Below are positions 53,234 through 60,718 of a stretch of DNA of 64,000 nt, piece by piece (the stretch's first letter is position 1; every line of letters starts with the position of its first letter). The notes under the pieces were generated by a model, which did no database searches, was not told the origin of the DNA, and worked only from the letters and a program-made list of their open reading frames with translations. Origin of the DNA: Natronosalvus halobius (lineage in GTDB: Archaea > Halobacteriota > Halobacteria > Halobacteriales > Natrialbaceae); contig NZ_CP099997.1 of NCBI RefSeq assembly GCF_024138145.1, positions 2,480,001 to 2,544,000 on the forward strand, in the 5' to 3' direction. The position numbers were made by a program, and so were the translations under genes.

Positions 53234-54700
53234 CCTGACCCTTCAGGGTCAGGATGAATCCGACAACTCCTACACAGTCCACCGTCGATAGCAAGGCCGG
53301 ATATTCCACGTCAACCGATACTATTAACAAAAAGGCGTTCATAACCACTTATGAAGCCAGAAATGAGTCGAACCGTCCGAACGTTCGAGGCGACGATTAC
53401 GAACCAGCGACAGGTCCGTGACGACCTCGACCAGCTTGGATGGGCCGCCTCAAAGCTCTGGAACGTCGGTCGCTACTACGCACAAGAACGGTGGGATGAA
53501 ACGGGCGAGATCCCCGATGACGGGGAACTCAAAGCCGAACTCAAAAGGCACGAACGCTACACGGACTTGCATTCTCAATCCAGTCAGCGCGTTCTCGAAG
53601 AACTCGCTGAAGCGTTCAACGGCTGGCTCGGCAAGCGTCGTAACGGCGACGACCGTGCCCGACCGCCCGGCTTCCGTAAAAACGGAGACTCCCACCCACG
53701 TTCAACCGTGTCGTTCAAAGCGGCTGGCTTCAAGCACGACGCACAGTTCACCCGTGTCCGCCTCTCAAAAGGCCGTAACCTCAAAGAACACCGGTCAGAC
53801 TTCATCTTGTGCGAGTACCAGACGCGTCCTGATGTTGACCTGACCGAGTGGGACATTCAACAGGTTCGCGCCGTCTACAAGCGCGACGAGTGGCGACTCC
53901 AATTCGTCTGCCGAACCACCATCAACCCGGAACCGCCGGGCGACGAAGTGGCCGGTGTTGACCTCGGGATATGCAACTTCGCCGTTGTCTCGTTCGGCGG
54001 CGAGTCGGTGTTGTACCCCGGTGGCGCACTCAAAGAGGACGAATACTACTTCACGAAGAAGAAAGCCAAGTGCGACGATTCCTCATCCCGAGAGGCCACT
54101 CGTCTTGATCGGAAGCGGACTGGTCGTCGGACGCACTTCTTGCATACCCTCTCGAAAGCAATCGTGGAGGAGTGTGTCGAACGGAGTGTCGGGACGCTTG
54201 TCGTTGGCGACCTCGGTGGTATCCGAGAGGACGACAAAAGCGGTGAGGTCCGCAACTGGGGCGACCACGGCAATCTCGACTTGCACGGATGGGCGTTCGA
54301 CCGGTTCACAACGCTCCTTGAGTACAAGGCGGAAGCCGAAGGTATCGACGTGGAGTTGGTGTCCGAACGCGATACGTCGAAGTCGTGTTCGGCGTGCGGC
54401 CACACAGACGATACTCAGCGCGTCGAACGCGGGTTGTACGTGTGTGAGGAGTGTGATACGGTTGCGAACGCGGACGTGAACGGTGCGGAGAATATTCGGC
54501 AAAAGGTACTCCCGAGTCTTGCCTACGATGGGGGAGATAGGGATAACGGCTGGTTGGCACAGCCAGCGGTTCACCTGTTCGACTGTAGTGAGGGCCGCTT
54601 CGCCCCACGAGAACAGGTTGCTAACCGCGAACCCTAATATCCCAACTCAGCGGTGCGGTGCCGTGGGATTCCTGCGTCTTCAGGCGCGGGAGGATGTCAA
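53234..54700 (+). mobile_element. Solo-tnpB insertion element (IS200/IS605 superfamily, IS1341-type)
   Basis: The element contains only tnpB. Its ends carry matching subterminal hairpins: CCTGACCC-TTCA-GGGTCAGG at 53234-53253 (perfect 8-base stem) on the left and CCTGCGTC-TTCA-GGCGCGGG at 54671-54690 (8 bases with two G-U pairs) on the right, followed by AGGATG on either side (left as AGGATGAATC, right as AGGATGTCAA). Without a tnpA transposase it cannot move by itself. The right hairpin region is where the guide RNA of TnpB systems usually ends. The ends are estimates. Confidence 0.75.
53351..54637 (+). CDS. tnpB: TnpB-family RNA-guided nuclease (OrfB, IS1341-type)
   Basis: The 428-residue product has a helical N-terminus (about 1-190), the RuvC-I motif GVDLGICNFAV (Asp204), a zinc finger with CSAC (346-349) and CEEC (365-368), and RuvC-III VANADVNGAENI (Asp375). 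The RuvC-II position reads LVVGDLGGIRED (283-294): Gly286 stands where the catalytic Glu of ISDra2 TnpB would be, with Glu293 seven residues on as a possible replacement. The C-terminal tail ends with FAPREQVANREP, typical of the haloarchaeal type. No frameshift is seen, so the gene appears intact. ATG 53363 is an alternative start. Confidence 0.92.
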   Translation: MKPEMSRTVRTFEATITNQRQVRDDLDQLGWAASKLWNVGRYYAQERWDETGEIPDDGELKAELKRHERYTDLHSQSSQRVLEELAEAFNGWLGKRRNGDDRARPPGFRKNGDSHPRSTVSFKAAGFKHDAQFTRVRLSKGRNLKEHRSDFILCEYQTRPDVDLTEWDIQQVRAVYKRDEWRLQFVCRTTINPEPPGDEVAGVDLGICNFAVVSFGGESVLYPGGALKEDEYYFTKKKAKCDDSSSREATRLDRKRTGRRTHFLHTLSKAIVEECVERSVGTLVVGDLGGIREDDKSGEVRNWGDHGNLDLHGWAFDRFTTLLEYKAEAEGIDVELVSERDTSKSCSACGHTDDTQRVERGLYVCEECDTVANADVNGAENIRQKVLPSLAYDGGDRDNGWLAQPAVHLFDCSEGRFAPREQVANREP

Positions 54701-54879
54701 TCTGCAATAATTGCGCTCACAGGTATGCGTTCGAGACAGTAACGAGAAACTGGCACTCGAGTTCGTGTGCATATTCTTCCAGATGCGTCTCCGACGTCGT
54801 CGAGCGTGGAAGGCAAGAATTGCCGCAGTCTACGACGAGAATCAGTAGCTATACAGCCCCAGATAGATCAGCTACCAAC

Positions 54880-55020
54880 ATGAACGGCGATCGAGTTGGC
54901 AGCGTACTCGAAGGCGCGGTCGATCGCTGGACCGAACTCGATACCGACTGGCAGGGCGTGGTCGTCGGCCTGGTGATCGTCGCCCTCGTCGGCGGTTTCG
55001 GCGTAGATGTCGCATGGTAG
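54880..55020 (+). CDS. 46-residue single-helix membrane peptide overlapping the YeiH-type gene
   Basis: An ATG at 54880 opens 46 codons ending at TAG 55018-55020. The peptide has an acidic, soluble N-terminus (MNGDRVGSVLEGAVDRWTEL) and a hydrophobic helix (WQGVVVGLVIVALVGGFGV). A TATA-like CTATACAG (54849-54856) is about 25-30 bases ahead, which would give a leaderless mRNA. Its end overlaps the exporter start by seven bases (ATG at 55014), so translation is probably coupled. It was not found as a known family. Confidence 0.62.
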   Translation: MNGDRVGSVLEGAVDRWTELDTDWQGVVVGLVIVALVGGFGVDVAW

Positions 55021-56003
55021 CGGCCGTCGCCAGAACGCTGCCCGGCCTGGTCGTGCTCTGTCTCGGAGCGGTACTCGCTCGCGGCCTCTCGACGCTCGCA
55101 GGGCCGAACGAGTTGCTCCTGGCGATTGCCCTCGGGGTCGTGCTGGCGAACGGAGTCGGCGTTCCCGATCGGCTCCGTCCAGGACTGGCGACCCACAAGA
55201 TCTGGCTCGCCGCGGGAATCGTGTTGCTCGGCGCGTCGGTGACCCTCGAGTCGATCCTCGAGACGGGGGCGACGGTCCTCTTGTTGCTGGCCGCGACGGT
55301 GACGCTGACCGTCCTCACCGTCGAGGCGATCGCTCGAACCGTCGGCGGACTCCCGGAACGCTTCGGGTCGTTGCTCGCGGCGGGTGCCGGAATCTGTGGC
55401 GTCTCCGCCGTCGTCGCCGTCGGCGGCGGAATCCGCGCCCGGGAGACCCAGATCGCCTACGCGGCGGGCGTCGTATTACTGGTCGACGCGATCACGCTCG
55501 TCGTCTACCCGATCGTCGGCTCCGTGCTCGAACTCTCCGGACAGGTCTTCGGCGTCTGGGCCGGCGTCAGCATGCTCTCGACTGGTCCGGTGGTCGCCGT
55601 CGGGTTCGCCCACTCGGAGACCGCCGGGCAGTGGGCGACGATGACGAAACTCGCTCGCAACGCCCTCATCGGCGTCGTCGCGGTCGGCTACGCGAGCTAC
55701 TACGCTCGCCGGAACTCCGGCGAATCGACGTCCCTGGGTCTGCTGTGGTCGAACGTCCCAAAGTTCGTGCTGGGGTTTCTCGCGCTCGTCGCGCTCTCGA
55801 GCGCGGGCGTCTTCTCGCCGGCCCAGCAGGAGTCGCTCGCGAATGCGGTCGACTGGCTGTTCCTGCTCGCGTTCGTCGGCCTCGGGACGGAGATCCGGGT
55901 GGCGGACCTCAGGCGAGCTGGCATCACTCCCGCGCTCGTCGTGATCGCCGCGGTGATGATCGCGAGCGTGGTGTCGCTCGCGGTTGCACTCGCGGTGTTG
56001 TGA
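55014..56003 (+). CDS. YeiH/YadS-type putative sulfate exporter family membrane protein
   Basis: The 329-residue product has about ten hydrophobic helices and conserved motifs of the Cons_hypoth698/UPF0324 family (AAGIVLLGASVTLES, GAGICGVSAVVAVGGGI, GVSMLSTGPVVAVG). Family members are proposed to export sulfate, sulfonates or related anions; the true substrate is not settled. ATG 55014 overlaps the 46-codon gene upstream. It ends 25 bases before the convergent gene at 56028. Confidence 0.9.
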   Translation: MVAAVARTLPGLVVLCLGAVLARGLSTLAGPNELLLAIALGVVLANGVGVPDRLRPGLATHKIWLAAGIVLLGASVTLESILETGATVLLLLAATVTLTVLTVEAIARTVGGLPERFGSLLAAGAGICGVSAVVAVGGGIRARETQIAYAAGVVLLVDAITLVVYPIVGSVLELSGQVFGVWAGVSMLSTGPVVAVGFAHSETAGQWATMTKLARNALIGVVAVGYASYYARRNSGESTSLGLLWSNVPKFVLGFLALVALSSAGVFSPAQQESLANAVDWLFLLAFVGLGTEIRVADLRRAGITPALVVIAAVMIASVVSLAVALAVL

Positions 56004-56027
56004 GCCGCGTCGGTGGCTCGAGCGGAA

Positions 56028-56411
56028 CTAGAGGTTCAGGACTACGAGGACGAACTGGCACGCGACGATCACGCCGAGGGTCGCCAGTACGCAGGCGTCG
56101 TAGACGAGCCGGAACTCGTCGAACTCGTCGACCGCTCCTCGGCGCACCAGCCAGGTTCGGAGCCACCGGGCGCCGACGTACAACCCGATCAGTGCCACGG
56201 GAAACGCGACCAGGACGCCCAGCGTCGGCGCATATTCGGGACCGTAGTAGGTGCCGATCGTCCACCGAATTCGGACGGTGTCCGCGAGGTGCCCGTACGA
56301 GACGGCGCTCAACGCGACGCTCGCGAGGACGATCACGAGACCACCGAGTGAGAGCGGTCGCGCGCGTTCGAGGTTCGAGCCGTCCGGTCGGCCAGGGGTA
56401 GTCGTGACCAT
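56028..56411 (-). CDS. Small membrane protein (DUF1648-like)
   Basis: The 127-residue product has three or four hydrophobic helices (about 22-42, 60-80, 104-125). The loop after the first helix, YGHLADTVRIRWTIG, recalls the DUF1648/SdpI pattern with Arg in place of the usual His. Function unknown. Divergent from the regulator at 56517. Confidence 0.65.
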   Translation of the reverse strand: MVTTTPGRPDGSNLERARPLSLGGLVIVLASVALSAVSYGHLADTVRIRWTIGTYYGPEYAPTLGVLVAFPVALIGLYVGARWLRTWLVRRGAVDEFDEFRLVYDACVLATLGVIVACQFVLVVLNL

Positions 56412-56516
56412 GGCGTTTTTCGAGACGGTAAGGACCAGTATAACGGCTCGAGCACGGCTTCAGACTCTGTAGTCGTGGGAAGTTCTATACGAGTGTAGGC
56501 TCGAAATGATGCCATC

Positions 56517-56885
56517 GTGAGTGAGGATGCGGACGCCGACGCCGAGGATGACGCGGACGTCGAGCGACTCGCGACCGTGCTCGAGGATCCGACAACGCGG
56601 ACCATCCTCACCGAGACGAGCCAGGAACCACTGTCGGCGAGAACCCTGAGCGAGCGGTGTGGAGTCTCCGAACCCACGATCTACCGTCGGCTCGAGGACC
56701 TTCGCGAGTGCGACCTGCTCGTCGAGCGGACGAAACCGGACCCCGAACGCGGCCACCACCGAACCATGTATTCGACGAACTTCGAACGACTCACGGTCGA
56801 ACTGCGCGACGGACACCTCGAGTTGCGGGTCGACCGCCGCGAGGACCCCGCGGACCGATTCACGCGGCTGATCGAGGGGATGTGA
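56517..56885 (+). CDS. ArsR-type winged-helix regulator
   Basis: The 122-residue product has a winged helix with recognition motif SERCGVSEPTIYRRLEDLRE and an acidic N-terminal tail. It starts with GTG at 56517, with a TATA box (CTATACGA, 56483-56490) about 27 bases ahead. Its stop (56883-56885) is one base before the ATG of the membrane protein at 56887, so they form a two-gene unit, a pairing seen often in haloarchaea. The regulated signal is unknown. Confidence 0.82.
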   Translation: MSEDADADAEDDADVERLATVLEDPTTRTILTETSQEPLSARTLSERCGVSEPTIYRRLEDLRECDLLVERTKPDPERGHHRTMYSTNFERLTVELRDGHLELRVDRREDPADRFTRLIEGM

Positions 56886-56886
56886 G

Positions 56887-57222
56887 ATGGCGTTCCAGCC
56901 GCTCCAGTTGTGGGATCCGGCGATGCCGCCGGACTGGGTGATCGCGTTCCAGCAGGTGACGCAGATCGTGAGCGTGCTCATCGGCGTGTTCATCGCCTAC
57001 CAGGCCTACCGCGGCTACCGACGCAACGACAGTCGACCGATGCTGTTTCTCGCGCTCGGGTTCGTCCTCGTGCTCGCCGTGCCGTTCAGTCTCTTCGTCC
57101 TGTACGCCGCGATTCCGGGAATCCCCCAATCCGCCGTCGTCGTCGCCTCACAGTCGAGCCAGGTGACGGGTCTGCTGGCAATCCTCTACGCTCTCTGGAT
57201 GCCGACCGGAGGAAGAGGGTAA
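56887..57222 (+). CDS. Small membrane protein coupled to the regulator (DUF7521-like)
   Basis: The 111-residue product has three hydrophobic helices (about 24-42, 52-73, 83-103). The family is common in haloarchaea beside an ArsR-type regulator, and its role is unknown; it may act as a membrane signal partner. It is convergent with the surface protease gene 18 bases away. Confidence 0.78.
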   Translation: MAFQPLQLWDPAMPPDWVIAFQQVTQIVSVLIGVFIAYQAYRGYRRNDSRPMLFLALGFVLVLAVPFSLFVLYAAIPGIPQSAVVVASQSSQVTGLLAILYALWMPTGGRG

Positions 57223-57240
57223 GGTTGAACTCGAGGCCGC

Positions 57241-59358
57241 CTACTGAAACCGCCGCCCAAGAACGACCCCCAGAGCGACGGCGACGATCGCCGCCCCGAC
57301 GCCGAATCCCGGTACGGACTCAGCCCCCTCCGAAACCCGAGACTCGATCCCGGACTCGACGGTTACCGTCACCCGCTGGTCGCCGGCCCCAATCTCGTGG
57401 CGCCCGCGATCCTCGAACGACAACGTCGTCTCGACGGTCGTCGACTCGCCCGGTCCGAGGGTGACGGTCTCCTCGGCGGCCACGCCGTCGACGGTGCGGA
57501 TCTCGACGGTCGTCCGCCCGACCCGAGACTGCTCGTTCTCGACCGTCGCCGTCACCGTGATCTCCTCCCCGCGTTCGACCCGGTCGGGGCTGGCCTCGAG
57601 GGCCGTCACCGTGAGGTCGGCGGGGTCGACGACGTCCACGACGAACGGGTCGTCACCGACGTGGAGCGCGTATCGACCGGCCGACTCGGGCGTCCAGGAC
57701 AGGCGTTCGACGGTCGCCTCGCCGGACTCGAGGCGACCGGTCGCTTCGGCCGCAATGGTGTCGTCGACCAGGACGGTCGCCCGGTAGGGCCCCTCCCGAT
57801 CGCCGCGATTGTCGACCGCGACCGGGAACGTGACCGTCTCGCCCACGACGAGCGTCCGGGGAACGCCGTCGGTAGTCGTCTCGCGGAGGCCCTCGATTTC
57901 GACTCCCTCGCCGTCGGCGAGTCCGTACGTCATCACCGGCGTCGGCTGGTCGAACGCGTCGGCGTGCTCGAACCGGTTCCAGGTGTTGGGGGCCGCCGCC
58001 GTCCGCGCGTAGGTCTCGGCGAACTCGCGAACGTCGCTCCCGCCGCGGTCCTCGAGGTCCGCGAGCCAGTCCTCGAACGTGGCCGTCTCGCGCTGGTTCT
58101 GTGCCCGGAGGACGTCCTCCATGGTCGACTCGCCGTCGCTCTCGAGGCGCAACTGGCGGTCGATGGCGCCGTAGACGAGCGGTCCCTTGACGTAGTCGGT
58201 GAGCGGGTCCTGCCAGGTGCCGGGGTCCGTGAGGACGCCCTCGGCGTATGGCGAGTCCCGGCCCTCGCCGAGCGAGCGTCGGAACGTCAGGTAGTCGAGG
58301 TCGCCGCGTTCGTAGGTGAGCAGGCTAGCGTAGTACTCCGCCTGGGCCTCGACAAGCCAGCCGCTGGCCCGGTCCAGATTCGAGCGGGCGAACCGCTGGC
58401 GGGTGTGGACGTACTCGTGGAGCCAGACGCTGCCCGCCACGTCGAGACGGGCGTCGTCGCGCACCCAGGCGTCGCGCTCGCCGTACTGGATGCCGTTGGC
58501 GCCCCACTCGACCGACCCCGTGGGCGCGGCCACGATCATTACCTCGTTGTGGCGGTTGCCGACGCGAAGCTCCTCGCTGGCGTGAGCGAGCGCCTCGAGC
58601 ACGTCGCCGGGCGATTCCTCGAGGTCTGCGGCCTCGGGCACGACGAGGCGGATGGTCTCGCTTCCGGCGGTCGTCTCGTGGACCTCGTTGGCCCCGAAGA
58701 ACGCGACGTGTTTCCCGGCGACTCCCTCACCGGCGACGGCGACCTCGCGGTGGACGTCGACCGACGAGCGTTCTCGCCAGGCCAACTGGAGTTGCGGCGT
58801 CGCGACGATGCCCCACTCGCCGGTTTCGACGAACGTGTAGCCGCTCCCGTCGTGGCCGTGGCGACCGACGTCCGTCCGGTTCGCCGGGAGCCTGAGCGTG
58901 AGTTGTGGCGAGCGGCCCTCGTGGTCGCTCTCGGCCCACCGGTAGGCGCCGTCGTCGGTCTCCTCGAAGTTGTTCGCCTCCAGGACGGTCGCCTCGGATC
59001 CGGGCGTCACCGTGAGCCGGGTCACCGGCTCCGGCACGTCGTAGGTGACGACCGCCTCGAACTCGCCGGGACGGTCGGGTCGCTGCTGGAGGACGACGGA
59101 TTCGCGAATCAGGTCGGGCTCGGCACTCACACTCGAACTGGCGTTCACGTTCGCGCCATGGGTTTCGAGCGATGGAGACGGCGAAGCGGGCGCAGGGCTG
59201 GCGACGAATGCACCCGCACCGACGCTCGCGGGAACGCTTCCGAGGACGATTACCATCAGGAGGGCAGCGACGAACCGGCGTGTCACACGTCTCCTTCTCT
59301 GCCGCGCGAGCAAGACTGTTCTGGCTTCCTGACGTTCAGTCGATATACGTTCTGGCAT
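57241..59358 (-). CDS. Surface metalloprotease-like protein (gluzincin) with PGF-CTERM sorting signal
   Basis: The 705-residue product has a basic start and a signal helix (about 28-48, FVAALLMVIVLGSVPAS). The catalytic stretch HEYVHTRQ (His314, Glu315, His318) is followed by Glu337 (GWLVEAQAEYY), exactly 18 residues after the second His, the M1-type (gluzincin) spacing. About 400 residues later come two CARDB-like beta domains (VDNRGDREGPYRATV; VENEQSRVGRTTVEI). The C-terminus has VPGFGVGAAIVAVALGVVLG and then RRFQ, matching a PGF-CTERM signal, cleaved by archaeosortase ArtA for attachment to lipid. The active site looks intact; the substrate is unknown. Confidence 0.88.
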   Translation of the reverse strand: MPERISTERQEARTVLLARQRRRRVTRRFVAALLMVIVLGSVPASVGAGAFVASPAPASPSPSLETHGANVNASSSVSAEPDLIRESVVLQQRPDRPGEFEAVVTYDVPEPVTRLTVTPGSEATVLEANNFEETDDGAYRWAESDHEGRSPQLTLRLPANRTDVGRHGHDGSGYTFVETGEWGIVATPQLQLAWRERSSVDVHREVAVAGEGVAGKHVAFFGANEVHETTAGSETIRLVVPEAADLEESPGDVLEALAHASEELRVGNRHNEVMIVAAPTGSVEWGANGIQYGERDAWVRDDARLDVAGSVWLHEYVHTRQRFARSNLDRASGWLVEAQAEYYASLLTYERGDLDYLTFRRSLGEGRDSPYAEGVLTDPGTWQDPLTDYVKGPLVYGAIDRQLRLESDGESTMEDVLRAQNQRETATFEDWLADLEDRGGSDVREFAETYARTAAAPNTWNRFEHADAFDQPTPVMTYGLADGEGVEIEGLRETTTDGVPRTLVVGETVTFPVAVDNRGDREGPYRATVLVDDTIAAEATGRLESGEATVERLSWTPESAGRYALHVGDDPFVVDVVDPADLTVTALEASPDRVERGEEITVTATVENEQSRVGRTTVEIRTVDGVAAEETVTLGPGESTTVETTLSFEDRGRHEIGAGDQRVTVTVESGIESRVSEGAESVPGFGVGAAIVAVALGVVLGRRFQ

Positions 59359-59470
59359 CCTGGCGGTCCATCGACGAAAGCCGGGCTGTTTTCGTTCCCG
59401 GGGGCGTAGCCCGCGCCGTGTACGAGCGACCAGTCACCGTCCAAACGGGCAGCGAGTCGGAGGGCCGTCC

Positions 59471-59929
59471 GTGACCGATCGCCGTGTCCGACGGGCGACG
59501 CCGGACGACGCCCTGGCCGTCCGTCGACTCGTCGACGGCGCGTTGCTCGAGGTCGGTGACGTCGAGTCCCGGATCGACGACGGTGACGTCCTGGTCGCGA
59601 CGGAACCGCGGCCGACGGCCGCAGGCGAGACGCGACGAGTCCTCGGCGCGGTCGTCCTCGAGACGCCGGTTCGAGGCGAAACGAAGGGGGTACACGTCGC
59701 CGCAATTGCCGTCCACCGGCGCCACCGCGGCCGCGGCATCGGGACCGACCTGCTCGAGACGGCGCTCGAGCGAGCGGGCGCGCTGACGGCGAACTTCGAC
59801 GCGGACGTGCGGCCGTTTTACGAGTCGCTCGGCTTCGATGTCGAATCGATCGCGGAGGGGCGGTATCGTGGAGTGCAACGACTCGAATCGGGGACGGAGC
59901 GCCAGGACGACGAACGTGGTCGGTCGTGA
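59471..59929 (+). CDS. GNAT-family acetyltransferase
   Basis: The 152-residue product has GNAT motif A (VHVAAIAVHRRHRGRGIGTD, with RGRGIG binding the CoA pyrophosphate) and a C-terminal strand-helix unit (VRPFYESLGFDVE). It starts with GTG 59471. The substrate is unknown. Divergent from the surface protease. Confidence 0.85.
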   Translation: MTDRRVRRATPDDALAVRRLVDGALLEVGDVESRIDDGDVLVATEPRPTAAGETRRVLGAVVLETPVRGETKGVHVAAIAVHRRHRGRGIGTDLLETALERAGALTANFDADVRPFYESLGFDVESIAEGRYRGVQRLESGTERQDDERGRS

Positions 59930-60062
59930 AGAGCGGAAACGGACGCTCCGAGTGCCGTCGTCGAATCCACTCTCGGCAGCCGAAGGCGTCTCGATCCGGG
60001 TGCTCGCCGTTGGAGATGCCGGACGCAGATTTATACCGGCGAACGTGGTAGGTGGCCCCGGT

Positions 60063-60428
60063 ATGAACCCCAGACAACTCCTCACCGGCAATCCGAAACG
60101 GAGCTCGATGCTCTACCTCGGAATCGGCGCCATCTCGCTGCTGAAAGCGCTGGCAGTCCGCAACGACAAGCGGCGCTTCAAACGCGAACTGCTCGACGCC
60201 GCCCTGTTCCTCGGCGTCGGGATCGCACTGCACAAGTACGGCAGCCTCAGAGAGCAGAAACAACAGGAACTGCGCGAATCCGTTCCCGACGTGCTCCTCC
60301 AGGCGCTCGAGGGCGAGGGGAGCGGCGACGACTTCGCGTCGATGGCCAAGAAACGACTCGGCCGGGAGTCGGAACCGGAGCCCGAACCCTCGCTGCGGGA
60401 TCGAGCGACGGGCTTCGTCCGCTCGTAG
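60063..60428 (+). CDS. Small membrane protein of unknown function
   Basis: The 121-residue product has two short hydrophobic segments (MLYLGIGAISLLKALAV, about 16-32, and AALFLGVGIAL, about 46-56), then a charged tail. ATG 60063 is about 30 bases after a TATA box (GATTTATAC, 60027-60035), giving a leaderless mRNA. The frame continues upstream, but that part does not look coding. No family recognised. Confidence 0.7.
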   Translation: MNPRQLLTGNPKRSSMLYLGIGAISLLKALAVRNDKRRFKRELLDAALFLGVGIALHKYGSLREQKQQELRESVPDVLLQALEGEGSGDDFASMAKKRLGRESEPEPEPSLRDRATGFVRS

Positions 60429-60460
60429 GCTCGTAGACTCGTAGGCTCGTAAGCTCGTAA
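60421..60460 (+). repeat. 8-base tandem repeat GCTCGTA(G/A), 5 copies, starting in the stop region
   Basis: GCTCGTAG (60421), GCTCGTAG (60429), ACTCGTAG (60437), GCTCGTAA (60445) and GCTCGTAA (60453) are in perfect 8-base register. The first unit is formed by the last Ser codon and stop of the gene before it. The rest of the gap to 60718 shows no gene. Confidence 0.9.
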
Positions 60461-60718
60461 AAGCGTAGAATCGCCTCGAGCAAGGACCGAAAGCGTACCA
60501 TCGTTTTTCAGACTTCGACGAGCTTTGAGGTGCCCCCATCGACCTCGCCGTCGTGAGGGGCGAGGCTCGCACCGTCGAGTCGACGGACGCGTTTTTGGAA
60601 GAGGCCCCGGGGCATCACGATAGCAGTTGTCCTGAGTGGAAAGAGCGTTCGACTCGGGCCCCTCGAGAACCCTGTCGATGGCGATTTCGAGATGCTTCAG
60701 GACGTCTGCGAGCGGGGG

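Noticed and set aside
57397-59409. 670-codon frame opposite the PGF-CTERM protein
   Set aside because: Antisense mirror; the minus strand has the signal peptide, protease motif and sorting tail.
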